Source: Arthrobacter sp. ATA002
GTDB lineage: Bacteria > Actinomycetota > Actinomycetes > Actinomycetales > Micrococcaceae
Direction of reading: 5' to 3'
Assembly: GCF_026898095.1 (NCBI RefSeq)
Contig: NZ_CP114015.1
Location: forward strand, 2,356,001-2,420,000
DNA length: 64,000 nt
The notes below the pieces were generated by a model that ran no database searches, had not been told where the DNA came from, and worked only from the letters and a program-made list of their open reading frames with translations. Shown here one piece after another: positions 55,815 to 64,000 of this stretch (position 1 is its first letter; each line of letters opens with the position of its first letter). The position numbers and the translations under genes are program-made.

Positions 55815-56987
55815 GTGGCCGCTGGCCCCTCCGGCCGATCCAATGGTCCGTTTCTGTCCCACCTGGTGATTCAAGTGCCCCTCGTGCGTACTGGCTCCGA
55901 GTTCTCAAGGTCCACAGCACCCACCAGCAGGCCACCGCTGCCCTCACGCGGGCTGCTCCTTGATTGGGATCCCGCGACCTATCGGCAAACACTGGAGCGG
56001 TTCGCCGGGGAACAGCCGCTCGCCGTCCCGCCCACGCAGTCCGGGTCAGGCTCGCCGTTTCCGTTCCGCCTGAAGGTCTTGGACGCCGATGTTCCGCCGC
56101 CGATCATGCTGCACCCGCACTGGGAACAGGCCCTGGCCGGATTCGTCCGGGAACAGGCCCGGGGCGTGCCGATGGGCGCCGGAAACCGCAATTACAAGGA
56201 CCGCAACCCAAAGTGTGAGGTCGCCGTAGCCCTCACGCCGCTGCGTGTGCTTGCCGGGGAGCGGACCACAGAGGAGCTTCAATCCATCGCTTCGGCACTG
56301 GAACTGCCCTGGCTTCGTTCCTACCTTTCCTTCCGCCATGAGACCGCCATCCACTCGATACTGCGCATGTCGCCCTCCGAATTGGCCGCTGCGCTGCGGG
56401 AAACGGCCGACGCCGCGGACCGGGTCCACCCCCTCGAAGGACCGGCCGCCGAAGCGGTGACCGTAGTACGGCGCCTGCAGCAGCAGTTCCCCCACGACCG
56501 AGGTATCCTGCTGGCCATCTGCATGAAGCTGATCCATCTCGAACCCGGCCATGCGGCAGTGATACCTCCCGGGTGCATGCATACCTATCTGTCCGGCCAG
56601 GCCGTGGTGGTTATGGGCGTCTCCGATAATGCGCTGCACGCCGGTTTGACCAAGGGGTGCGTGGATCTCTGCGAACTGCAGCAGTTGACGTCCGCCGGAC
56701 AGCCCCAGCCCTGCCCCCTGCCCGTTCTCGATGTTGGCGACGGTGAGCAGCGGATTCCGCTCTGGAGTGACGATCTGGATCTGCGGCGTGTGGTCGTGGG
56801 CGATGATCCCAAACCCGTACGGGTGGGGCCGTTCAGCGTTGTGCTGGCCGCGATGGAGCCTGCCGCCATCACCGTCAACGAGGTCACCGCGGACATGGAG
56901 CCCGAAGCGAAAATCCTGTACGCCGGGGAACCTGTGACGGCCACACTCACCGGACCGGCCCAGATCTTCGTCGCGTCAACGCGCTAG
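55815..56987 (+). CDS. mannose-6-phosphate isomerase-like protein, diverged
   Basis: 390 residues from GTG 55815. From about residue 80 it follows type I phosphomannose isomerase (FPFRLKVLDADVPPPIMLHP, RNYKDRNPKCEVAVALTPLR, GHAAVIPPGCMHTYLSGQAV, SDNALHAGLTKGCVDLCEL). Compared with ManA, the zinc-ligand Gln of IQVHP is Met (IMLHP), His and Glu remain, and the catalytic Arg of SDNVLRAGLT is His. The N-terminal motifs (YAWGS, AELWMGAH) are missing; the first 75 residues are low-complexity. Isomerase activity is therefore doubtful. A frame error near the start could hide part of the N-terminus. Confidence 0.6.
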   Translation: MAAGPSGRSNGPFLSHLVIQVPLVRTGSEFSRSTAPTSRPPLPSRGLLLDWDPATYRQTLERFAGEQPLAVPPTQSGSGSPFPFRLKVLDADVPPPIMLHPHWEQALAGFVREQARGVPMGAGNRNYKDRNPKCEVAVALTPLRVLAGERTTEELQSIASALELPWLRSYLSFRHETAIHSILRMSPSELAAALRETADAADRVHPLEGPAAEAVTVVRRLQQQFPHDRGILLAICMKLIHLEPGHAAVIPPGCMHTYLSGQAVVVMGVSDNALHAGLTKGCVDLCELQQLTSAGQPQPCPLPVLDVGDGEQRIPLWSDDLDLRRVVVGDDPKPVRVGPFSVVLAAMEPAAITVNEVTADMEPEAKILYAGEPVTATLTGPAQIFVASTR

Positions 56988-57178
56988 CATGCCGGCGGGC
57001 GGACCGGATTCTGCCTCACCGATCCTGGTTACTGGCGGCTGAGGATCTTGTCAGGTTTAGGTCCGAGCAGCAAGCCACCCCTGACGGGCATCCGGCTCGA
57101 TGGTCTCGATGTACTCCCGCTCCTGGCGGAAGATGAACGGCAGATCGCTTACTTCCGCTGGGCGAAGGCGAGATGTGC

Positions 57179-58092
57179 TCATGAACCCGAGCATCCCGCA
57201 TCGTCCGCCTGCATCCCTCGAAGGGCGCCAACAACCTGTTGGACTGCGGTCCGCTGGAGGGCTTCCGGCCGGCAGAGGACGTCAACGCGTCTGGCCAACG
57301 GCAGATCACGAATCGGCTTGAGCACAATTCCGCTGCCGGACGGCGGGGACGCGGTGTGGCGGGGCATCAGCGCGATGGCCGGGCCGGCGGACACGACCGC
57401 GGCGGCAATGAAGAACTCGTTGATCCGGTGCGTGATCTTGAGGGGCTGACCCGTATGGACGGCAATGGCCTGCAGGGCTGGCAGGAGCGGAAAACCGTCC
57501 TGAACGGACACCCATTCTTCATTGGTGAGGTCGGCAATGCTGACGCTTGGCTCGCCGGCGAGCCGGTGCTGGTCCGACATGGCGACATCCAGGGGCTCGC
57601 GCACCAGCGGCCGGACGGTGACCGAGTCGGGCCACGGCGGACTGTGCTCGAGGCGGTGCGCGATGACCAGGTCGTAATCGGCGGTCAGGGCCGGGAAATC
57701 TTCCTGTCCCACGTCCCTGTCGCAGCAGATCAGCCGCGGGCTGCCAGCACCGGACAGGGCCTGCAGGAGGGGGCCGAAGTAGGTCAGGCCTGCACTGTTG
57801 AACGCGCAGAGGCTCACTGTCGCACTGGGATCCTGAAGGTACTGGCTGACTGCCTGCTCGGCGGAGTGGATCGCGGCGCTGATGTCGACGGCGGCTCGGG
57901 CCAGCGCCTGACCGGCACCGGTCAGGACGAGATTCCGCCCCGCCGTTCGGTCAGAGGAACCTCTACCCGGCGCTGCAGTGCCGTGAGTTGCTGCGAAACC
58001 GCCGATGCCGAGACATGAAGGGAGCGGGCGACGGCGGCGAGGCTGCCTCGGTCACCCAGCTCCCTCAGCAAGCGCAACTGATGGAGATCCAT
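57179..58092 (-). pseudogene. LysR family regulator, one-base frameshift
   Basis: 304 residues restored. HTH from ATG 58092: LHQLRLLRELGDRGSLAAVA, then RSLHVSASAVSQQLTALQRR. At TTCC (57933-57936) one base is missing (RRGGNLVLTGAG), and the effector domain continues to 57179 (SLCAFNSAGLTYFGPLLQAL, DYDLVIAHRL, VTVRPLVREPLDVAMSDQHR). It is divergent from the EamA exporter, the usual layout for a LysR controlling an amino-acid or metabolite exporter. Confidence 0.85.
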
Positions 58093-58104
58093 AAGGACAA
58101 CCTA

Positions 58105-58115
58105 AACTATTAGTT
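58105..58115. promoter_or_regulatory. palindrome AACTATTAGTT
   Basis: Perfect 11-bp palindrome (AACTA-T-TAGTT) 12 bases upstream of the LysR start and about 50 before the EamA gene. It is a possible LysR recognition half-site or autoregulatory element. Confidence 0.45.
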
Positions 58116-58164
58116 CACCAATTGCCCTCTCGTCTTACCTGTGCGGCGCCGACAAACTTAGAAG

Positions 58165-59127
58165 GTGCCTCCCTTACAGACTCCCCTCCAGCGAAAACAC
58201 GGTGGACGACAAAGCCCGCTTGCCTCGCTCCTTGCAGCGCACAGGGTGGACCTTTTCCTGCTCCTGGTCGCCATTGTGTGGGGCAGCAGCTACCTCGCAG
58301 CCAAAACCCTCACCGACACGGTGGGCGTCAGCGTAATCCTCTCGCTGCGCTTCCTCATCACCACGGCGGCCCTGGCATTAATCTGGCTGATCTGGAACCG
58401 CCGCCGAAGCGGACCCCGCGAAATCGTCGTCGGCGTCATCCTGGGCCTCACGCAGGCTGCGGTACTCATCCTCGAAACCCACGGGATCGCCGGCACCAGC
58501 GCCACAAACGCCGGGCTGATCATCAGTCTCGTCATTGTTTTTACCCCCTTTACTGAAAGCGCGGCCTTCCGGGTACGGGTGCCGCGCACGGTATTCGCCG
58601 CCGGCGTTATCGCTGTCACGGGTGTTTGCCTGCTGGTCTCCGGCGACGGGTTCGCCACGCCAACCCTTGGGGACATGCTCGTGCTCGCGGCAGCCTTCGT
58701 ACGCGCCATCCACGTCACCGCAGTCTCCGCTCTTACCCGGGGACGCGACTACGGCGCACTGAATTTGACCCTCATCCAGAGCGCGGTCTGCGCCGTTATC
58801 TACACCTCCGCTGATTACCCGGGCGTGCTCCGGGCGGTGCAAAGTTTCGATGCGGGTGAATGGACGGGTGTTCTTTACCTTGGGCTGGCGTGCAGCGTGT
58901 TCGCCTTCCTTGTCCAGACCTGGGCCATTCAACAAACATCAGCGTCCCGGGTCAGCCTCCTCATGGGAACCGAACCCATCTGGGCCGTCCTCATCGGAGT
59001 CACCATTGGCCGGGAAACTCTCGCCCTGCCGGGAACCGCCGGTGCCGCACTCATCATCGCCGGGACCTACCTGGGACTGCGGGCCGAAACACGCCACCGC
59101 GCATCAGTGCCCGCGAACTCCGGGTGA
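58165..59127 (+). CDS. EamA/DMT-family exporter
   Basis: 320 residues with ten membrane helices in two EamA repeats. The first begins LFLLLVAIVWGSSYLAAKTL (with VWGSS) and the second LGDMLVLAAAFVRAIHVTAV. The end of repeat 2 shows LLMGTEPIWAVLIGVTIGRE, LALPGTAGAALIIAGTYLGL. It exports small metabolites. GTG 58165 is the apparent start. It is divergent from LysR; its end overlaps the TetR gene by 24 bases. Confidence 0.88.
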   Translation: MPPLQTPLQRKHGGRQSPLASLLAAHRVDLFLLLVAIVWGSSYLAAKTLTDTVGVSVILSLRFLITTAALALIWLIWNRRRSGPREIVVGVILGLTQAAVLILETHGIAGTSATNAGLIISLVIVFTPFTESAAFRVRVPRTVFAAGVIAVTGVCLLVSGDGFATPTLGDMLVLAAAFVRAIHVTAVSALTRGRDYGALNLTLIQSAVCAVIYTSADYPGVLRAVQSFDAGEWTGVLYLGLACSVFAFLVQTWAIQQTSASRVSLLMGTEPIWAVLIGVTIGRETLALPGTAGAALIIAGTYLGLRAETRHRASVPANSG

Positions 59128-59731
59128 GCGGCGTCGTCCGTTTCGCGGCGGCTCAGCCCTGTGGCTTTCATCGCCTTGGGTGCCGGCCTGCAGCATGCGC
59201 TCGACGGCGGTGACTACCGCCTGCCGGCGAGCGGCAATTTCCTCGCCGCGAACCGGGTTTTCCACAAGACCGGTAAGCCCCTCCGGCGACAGCTGCCAGG
59301 CCTGCGCGATGGCGTAAATGAAGACCAGAACGTCGACGGCCGACAGTGGGCGTGCTGCCGCCGCGACGGCTAGCGCCTTGTTCCGATAGACATCGCCCGG
59401 CTCGGCGGTGGCCTCCGGCCGCTCGAGCTGAGCCCACATGCTCAGGCGGAGGACCTCGGGGAAGCGCTGATGATGATCAAAGACGTCCCCGGCCCAGCCG
59501 GCAAGGTCCCCGGGTCGCGGGGGACATTCTCGGCCATGCGGCGCAGCGCCTCGGCCACTGTCGCATCGAACAGGCCGCTCTTGCTGCCGTAGTACGCGTA
59601 GATCATCCTCACGTTGCTCTGCGCCTGGCCTGCGATCCGCTCCACGCGTCCGCCGGCGAAACCGTGGGCCGCAAATTCCGCGGTCGCGGCGGCCAGTATC
59701 CGCTCCTCGTGGCTTCAGCGTCACGTGCCAT
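59104..59731 (-). pseudogene. TetR family repressor, two one-base frameshifts
   Basis: 209 residues restored from ATG 59731 (GAGGGG upstream). One missing base near 59703 gives ERILAAATAEFAAHGFAGGR, then VERIAGQAQSNVRMIYAYYG, SKSGLFDATVAEAL. The second missing base is in CCCC at 59508-59511, leading to DLAGWAGDVFDHHQRFPEVL and the C-terminal domain. It is divergent from the SDR at 59815 with an operator between. Both breaks are at short runs, so a consensus error is favoured. Confidence 0.8.
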
Positions 59732-59782
59732 GCGTTTCCCCTCGGTAGGTATTGACGGGCCTGTGCCCGGACACTAGTTTAC

Positions 59783-59802
59783 AAGTAAGTATCCATTTAC
59801 TT
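59783..59802. promoter_or_regulatory. TetR operator AAGTAA-N8-TTACTT
   Basis: Perfect 6-bp inverted repeat spaced by 8 bases, directly upstream of the ribosome site (TAGGAG) of the SDR gene and in front of the divergent TetR gene. Confidence 0.7.
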
Positions 59803-59814
59803 ATAGGAGTCGAC

Positions 59815-60561
59815 ATGACCCGCATTGCTTTGGTAACCGGAGCCAACCGTGGACTCGGCCGGGCCACCGCGCTCGCTTTGGCCCGGAACAAGATCAACGT
59901 CGTCGCCGCCTCGAGGGGCGGTGCGGGCGAGGTCGTGGACGAAATCCTTGAAATGGGCGGCGAATCCTTCGCCGTCCAGCTGGACGTCGCAGATCTGTCC
60001 TCCATCGAGGCGGCCCGCGCCGCGGTGCTCGCCGGGATCAGGCAGGAGTGGAACGCCCGCACTATTGATGTGCTGGTCAACAATGCCGGGGTGGGACTGT
60101 TCGCACCGCTGGGCGCCATCACGGCAGAAGACTTCGACACCACCTTCGCCGTCAACGTCCGTGGTCCACTCTTCGTCATCCAGGCCTTCCTGCCCCATTT
60201 GTCGGAGGAAGCAAGCATCGTGAACGTCTCGAGTTCACTCAGCCGCCACGTCAGCCCGGCCACCTCCGTGTATGCGGCATCGAAGAAGGCACTCGAGGCA
60301 CTTACCCGGAGCCTCGCCGTCGAACTGGGTCCGCGGGGTATCCGGGTCAATTCGATCGCCCCCGGACCGACCGCAACCGACTTCAACGGTGGAGCCATGC
60401 GCGACAGCGAAGACATGCGCGCCGCGCTGTCCAGCCAAACCGCTCTCGGGCGGGTGGGCGACCCAGCGGACATCGCGGACGCCATCTCTGCCCTGGCGTC
60501 CCACGAGTTCCGCTGGGCAACAGGTGAGCGCATCGAGGTGTCCGGTGGAGTGCTGTTGTAA
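59815..60561 (+). CDS. SDR family oxidoreductase
   Basis: 248 residues. TGANRGLGRAT cofactor motif, NNAG in VLVNNAGVGLFAPL, catalytic Ser in NVSSSLSRHVSP, YxxxK in YAASKKAL, and the SDR signature IRVNSIAPGPTATDF. ATG 59815 has TAGGAG 8 bases upstream. It is divergent from the TetR gene, whose operator sits at its promoter, so it is probably induced by a substrate or toxic compound. The DUF385-like fragment is coupled to its stop. Confidence 0.9.
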   Translation: MTRIALVTGANRGLGRATALALARNKINVVAASRGGAGEVVDEILEMGGESFAVQLDVADLSSIEAARAAVLAGIRQEWNARTIDVLVNNAGVGLFAPLGAITAEDFDTTFAVNVRGPLFVIQAFLPHLSEEASIVNVSSSLSRHVSPATSVYAASKKALEALTRSLAVELGPRGIRVNSIAPGPTATDFNGGAMRDSEDMRAALSSQTALGRVGDPADIADAISALASHEFRWATGERIEVSGGVLL

Positions 60562-60815
60562 TGGATGAACGTATCGAGCACGCCCTAGCCATCACTCCGT
60601 CGTCGTCGGCCGCCGCGCGCACTGTCGAGATCACGACCATCGGGGCGAAGACCGGGCGCAAACGCCGCATCGAGATCTGGTTCTATCGAGTCCACGACAA
60701 GATCTACCTCACCACTCAGCCGCTGCACCGCGCCTACATCTCTCAGCGAGTCCAGCCCATCGAAGAGTGGATGACCGGCAGCCCGCTCATGCACGTCACC
60801 TTCCAGCAGGGCTGA
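60561..60815 (+). pseudogene. DUF385-type (F420/nitroreductase-family) fragment
   Basis: 84 residues starting on the last base of the SDR stop. The first 55 (ITPSSSAAARTVEITTIGAK then TGRKRRIEIWFYRVHDKIYL) match the N-terminus of DUF385 deazaflavin-dependent/nitroreductase-family proteins, which are usually about 130-150 residues. After TTQP the sequence (RAYISQRVQPIEEWMTGSPL) departs from the family and stops. I read it as a 3'-truncated gene joined to unrelated sequence. No active product is expected. Confidence 0.55.
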
Positions 60816-60827
60816 AGGGGCACACCC

Positions 60828-61320
60828 TTATCTGGCGCTGGCTTCCGTGCTGTTTCCGGCGTATACCGACTCCATGGGCCTGGATGCCTTGACGAGGAAA
60901 CGCCGGCTGCGAACTTCGAACCCACCGGTTTGTGCGATCTGCTCGTGAATGCGCCAGAGATGCTCGCGGTGACTCACGGCATCGAAACCAGGTGCTTGCC
61001 AGGGAACCGCCCGCAGCTGGAACACGACAGCTCCCACATCGAGAAAACGCGTTGATACCAGCTTTTCGATCACTTGGCAGTTGACGAATCCCGCCCGGCT
61101 TATGATGTCTTGAAGCTCTTGAGTAGAGGCTGGCGCATTGATGTTAGCTGATGCCGGGATCCCCAGTGCTTCGTTGAACTCGAGGTCATTTAATAGTCCA
61201 ACCTGCTGCGTCAGCAGAAATCCCCCAGGGTTAGCACCCGGCGGAACTCCTCAAGATTTAGGTAGCCGTGGCGGTTGAGGATCAGGTCGAATGAGGCATC
61301 ATCAACAGGCAATAGTTCAC
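60828..61320 (-). pseudogene. methyltransferase C-terminal fragment
   Basis: The end of a class I SAM methyltransferase: CELLPVDDASFDLILNRHGY, LEEFRRVL (about 61305-61235), then after one missing G near 61228, LTQQVGLLNDLEFNEALGIP, FVNCQV, STRFLDVGAVVFQLRAVPWQ, HREHLWRIHEQIAQTGGFEV and a tail. The SAM-binding half (motif I) is absent: the znuB-type gene's 3' end lies where it should continue. The gene is thus 5'-truncated. Confidence 0.65.
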
Positions 61321-62225
61321 ACGTGCGTTTTTTCACTTCTATGCCAGTGTGGCTTCGCGTGCCTGTGCAAGGGTCGAATGACAGGCCGCAACACTGCGAG
61401 AGCCGCGTAGAGAGCAATCGAGGTCATGGTGATCGTGGCGCCTGGGGACAGTGGGTGGAAGTACGTGATGGATAGTCCGATAACGCAGACGGTTCCGCCG
61501 ATACCCATGGCCAATGCCATCGTGTGGCGGAATGAAGTGGCGATCAGTTGCGCGACTGCCACCGGTACGATCATTAGCGCCGACACCAGGAGCACTCCCA
61601 CCACCCGCATGGAAATCGCGACAGTCAGTGCTGCAGTGACTGCGACAAGAATGTTCAGGCTCCGGGCGGGGAGCCCGCTTGCCCGGGCGAATTCCTCATC
61701 GTGGCAGAGGGCGAAGAGCGCCGGTCGAAGTCCCAGACCGACGCCGAGAATGAGCACTGACAGGCCCCCGGTCAACCAGACATCGAGCTGATCCACCGTG
61801 GAAATGGAGCCGAAGAGGTACCCGGTGAGGTTAGCTGAGGTGCCCCCGGCAAGGCCGATGATGAGCACGCCGCCGGCGATTCCGCCGTAGAACAAAAGGG
61901 CAAGGGCCACGTCAGCGCTGCTTTTGCCCTTCCCTCGGACGTATTCGATCATGAGAGCTCCAGTGATGGAGGCGCCGATCGCCCCGGGTACGGCCCAAGC
62001 GTCCACTGATGTGCTGCCCGCCGCCGCGCCGACCAGCCAGCCCATTGCGACCCCTACGAGCGCAACATGCCCAATGCCGTCACCGACGAGGGCCAGCTTG
62101 CGTTGCACCAGGTAGGTCCCAATCACCGGTGCCGTCGTTCCGACCAGCACAGCAATTATCAGCGCGCGCTGCATTAGCGGACTTGCGAGCATTGCCGCGA
62201 ACGTATCCCAGAAATCCGCGCTCAT
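61317..62225 (-). CDS. znuB: zinc ABC transporter permease
   Basis: 302 residues, eight or nine membrane helices, ABC-3 family (ZnuB/TroC type): RALIIAVLVGTTAPVIGTYL, LALVGDGIGHVALVGVAMGW, SSADVALALLFYGGIAGGVL, VGVLLVSALMIVPVAVAQLI and the C-terminal GLSITYFHPLSPGATITMTS. It forms the channel for Zn(II), or possibly Mn(II), import. The start overlaps the ATPase gene's stop by 4 bases. Its tail is His-rich (HRHAKPHWHRSEKTH) in the cytoplasm. Confidence 0.9.
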   Translation of the reverse strand: MSADFWDTFAAMLASPLMQRALIIAVLVGTTAPVIGTYLVQRKLALVGDGIGHVALVGVAMGWLVGAAAGSTSVDAWAVPGAIGASITGALMIEYVRGKGKSSADVALALLFYGGIAGGVLIIGLAGGTSANLTGYLFGSISTVDQLDVWLTGGLSVLILGVGLGLRPALFALCHDEEFARASGLPARSLNILVAVTAALTVAISMRVVGVLLVSALMIVPVAVAQLIATSFRHTMALAMGIGGTVCVIGLSITYFHPLSPGATITMTSIALYAALAVLRPVIRPLHRHAKPHWHRSEKTHV

Positions 62226-62953
62226 TTATGCATCCCTGCCGCGAAACCGTGAAGCGGGCCATCCTGGAGTACTTTTCCTTGATCAAGGACCACGGCACGC
62301 TCAATCATGCTGCCGAGTTCGGCCAGCTCATGCAAAACCACCACGATGGTTGTCCCGGCGCCGCGTAGGCGCTGCAGACTGGCAGCCAGCGCAGCTTTGG
62401 ACGCTCGATCGATGCCTGATAGTGGTTCATCCACGATCAGCAGCCCCGGCTGACGGATCAGGGCCCTGGCGATCAGGACACGCTGCTGCTGTCCACCGGA
62501 GAACAAGTGCACGCTCTCGTCTGCACGCTCGGCCAGACCCACCTCCGCGAGGGCATTCCGCGCTCGGTCCCGGCTCCCCGGCCCCGGACGTAGGTGCCGG
62601 CCGCTGAGCAACCCGGACATTACGACCTCTTCGGCCGTTGCCGACATCGAAGGACTTGAGTTGACGCGTTGGGGCACATATCCGATACGTGACCACGGGA
62701 CCGTGCTCCGGGCCGAGACATCGGAGCCATACAGGGCCGCGCTCCCGGAACTGAGCGGGACCAAACCCATCAGCGCCTTCACCAAGGTGGTCTTACCCGA
62801 ACCGTTAGCGCCCAGAAGTGCCACTGTCTCACCGCCGGCTACCTGCAGGTTGATTCCGCTGAGGATTGCACCAGCCCCGAGGTCGACAGAGAGATCTTCG
62901 AGGAGGACCGCGGGCGCAGCCTTAGTCTGACTATTCACAGCCGAGCGCCTCAC
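62222..62953 (-). CDS. znuC: zinc ABC transporter ATPase
   Basis: About 240 residues. Walker A GANGSGKTT, Q-loop IGYVPQRVN, signature FSGGQQQRVLIARAL, Walker B LLIVDEPLSGID and switch His in VVLHELAELG. The most upstream GTG is 62953; GTG 62938 is also possible and starts inside the znuA stop region, with GAGGCG upstream. It overlaps znuA and znuB, so the three genes are coupled. It energises zinc import. Confidence 0.9.
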   Translation of the reverse strand: MRRSAVNSQTKAAPAVLLEDLSVDLGAGAILSGINLQVAGGETVALLGANGSGKTTLVKALMGLVPLSSGSAALYGSDVSARSTVPWSRIGYVPQRVNSSPSMSATAEEVVMSGLLSGRHLRPGPGSRDRARNALAEVGLAERADESVHLFSGGQQQRVLIARALIRQPGLLIVDEPLSGIDRASKAALAASLQRLRGAGTTIVVVLHELAELGSMIERAVVLDQGKVLQDGPLHGFAAGMHK

Positions 62954-63869
62954 GTAAGGCGGCCAGGTTGGAACGCATCACCACGAGGTAGTTGGTACTG
63001 GGATCGGCCAAGGTTTCCAGCGGGTCCAGCACCGCGGTCTGGATCCCGAGGTCGGCGGCTATGGTTTCGGCGACCTTGGGGTTGACCAGCGACTCGGTAA
63101 AGATCGTTGACACATCTTCACCGTCGACGACCCGCTGGATCTTCGCCACTCGCGCGGGAGCAGGTTCGGCTTCGGGATCGATTCCCGCAATGCCCATCTG
63201 CTGCAGGCCGTACTGCGTGACCAGATATCCGTAGGCTTCGTGCGACACGACAATCGTGTCCCGCTCACACGCGGCTAGGCCGGCGGTATATTCCTCATCC
63301 AGGGCCGAGAGTTCCTGGATGAGCTGGTCCGCATTGTCTCCATATGTCGCCGCGTTCTCGGGATCGACGTCGCTGAGAGTTACTTCGACTTGCTCAGCGA
63401 CCGCAGCCAACCGGTTGGGATCAAGCCAGAAATGTGGATCCGCCGAGCTGTTCCCCGCTCCTTCGCTGAGACTGGATCCGTCAGCGTTTTGCAGATTCGC
63501 TGACTCGGCAGCATCGATGGCGTGGTCCGGATTGGTCTGTTCGATTGCCTCATCAACCGCGGGCTGGAAGCCGGACGAATACACCACCACCGAGGCTTCA
63601 CCCAGATCCCCGACCATGGCCGGGGAGAGCTCCAGGTTGTGCGGCTCCGCGCCCGGAGGCGTTAGGGAGCCGACGTCGACGGCGTCCCCTCCGACGGTCT
63701 GCATGACAAATTGCAGGGGGTAGAAAGACGCTAACGCTTTCACAGCTGTTTCACTGCCGCTGCCGCCAGCGGTGCCCCCGCCCGAGCCGCAGGCGGAAAG
63801 AGCCAGGGTGAATACTGCAGCGGGTGCTACTAGTGAGCGGCGCGGTAAGGCCGTCATCGGTATCCTCAT
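62931..63869 (-). CDS. znuA: zinc-binding lipoprotein of the ABC transporter
   Basis: 312 residues. Signal peptide with lipobox LALSAC (Cys27). Cluster A-1 metal-binding protein (ZnuA/TroA): ligand His in GAEPHNLELSP, DPHFWLDPNR and VVSHEAYGYLV, and the late acidic residue in FTESLVNPKVAE or DPLETLADP. The usual His-rich loop is replaced by a Ser/Gly/Asp stretch (SEGAGNSSADPH). It captures Zn(II) outside and delivers it to the permease. No Zur box is seen in the short upstream sequence. Confidence 0.9.
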   Translation of the reverse strand: MRIPMTALPRRSLVAPAAVFTLALSACGSGGGTAGGSGSETAVKALASFYPLQFVMQTVGGDAVDVGSLTPPGAEPHNLELSPAMVGDLGEASVVVYSSGFQPAVDEAIEQTNPDHAIDAAESANLQNADGSSLSEGAGNSSADPHFWLDPNRLAAVAEQVEVTLSDVDPENAATYGDNADQLIQELSALDEEYTAGLAACERDTIVVSHEAYGYLVTQYGLQQMGIAGIDPEAEPAPARVAKIQRVVDGEDVSTIFTESLVNPKVAETIAADLGIQTAVLDPLETLADPSTNYLVVMRSNLAALREALGCE

Positions 63870-63875
63870 CGTGTC

Positions 63876-64000
63876 CTAGTGCCCGTGCTCTTCATCCGCG
63901 TGGTCGTGGCCTTCGTGGCTTGATGACTCCGGGCCGCCGGTGACGACAACGAGCTCGGTCGGTGCCTCAGGCAGGTCGAAGCTATCCAGGACAGTGCCGG
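63876..64000 (-). CDS. partial gene, His/Asp-rich C-terminus
   Basis: Only the last 41 codons lie in the window. They read SFDLPEAPTELVVVTGGPES and then SSHEGHDHADEEHGH before the stop at 63876-63878. The tail has six His with several Asp/Glu, a typical zinc-binding end. It lies 6 bases upstream of znuA on the same strand, so it is probably the first gene of the zinc operon. It may be a zinc-handling or surface-anchored protein; family unknown. Confidence 0.55.
   Translation of the reverse strand, partial: GTVLDSFDLPEAPTELVVVTGGPESSSHEGHDHADEEHGH

Overview
The window looks like chromosomal DNA from a high-GC Gram-positive actinobacterium. The protein set (DUF2188, KGG-repeat stress protein, GAF-ANTAR, CarD, DUF2254, YhgE/Pip) is most like Arthrobacter or another member of the Micrococcaceae. 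The genus is an inference from remembered family members, not from a search. I recognised no rRNA, tRNA, CRISPR array, transposase or complete prophage.

About 1-13 kb is an accessory, stress-flavoured stretch of small, often broken genes. It holds a GAF-ANTAR remnant, a Cys-rich copper-storage-type protein, DUF2188, a lipoprotein, DUF6766 and DUF6098 remnants, a YegP/DUF1508 protein, a KGG-repeat protein, a P450, a zinc alcohol dehydrogenase, an LRV-repeat protein, DUF4383, DUF421, a disrupted Xre/RES toxin-antitoxin pair, a primase-tail-like protein and two paralogous small proteins. About 14-30 kb carries housekeeping-type and efflux genes: a methyltransferase, an aldo/keto reductase, DUF2891, an esterase, TetR/DUF998, a serine hydrolase, GNAT, DUF2254, MarR/ABC exporter, MarR/DHA2 efflux pump and CarD.

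About 30-40.4 kb is a catabolic module. A class I P450 system (P450, [3Fe-4S] ferredoxin, ferredoxin reductase) is divergent from six co-directional genes: two phosphotriesterase-like proteins, an FAD monooxygenase, an alpha/beta hydrolase, a metallo-beta-lactamase-fold hydrolase and a CocE/NonD hydrolase. The shared promoter region has two copies of a 17-bp palindrome. The first phosphotriesterase paralogue has lost five of six metal-ligand positions, so it is probably a non-catalytic partner. The layout suggests oxidation followed by ester or lactone opening; the substrate is unknown.

About 40.5-64 kb holds glpD with a divergent SorC-type regulator, a GH36 alpha-galactosidase, an SDR, a BASS transporter, an apparently duplicated YhgE-like membrane protein with a divergent TetR, an FAD reductase, an Xre-cupin regulator, a zinc alcohol dehydrogenase, a YhgE/Pip protein, a mannose-6-phosphate-isomerase-like protein, LysR/EamA, TetR/SDR, a scar with two truncated genes, and a zinc ABC transporter operon (znuABC type) running to the window edge.

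More than 15 otherwise conserved genes are split by a one-base shift, usually at a short homopolymer run. This includes glpD, GH36, LysR and TetR genes that would not all be expected to be dead. Many of these 'pseudogenes' may be consensus errors in the assembly; a few (the GAF-ANTAR deletion and the truncated genes near 61 kb) look like real decay.
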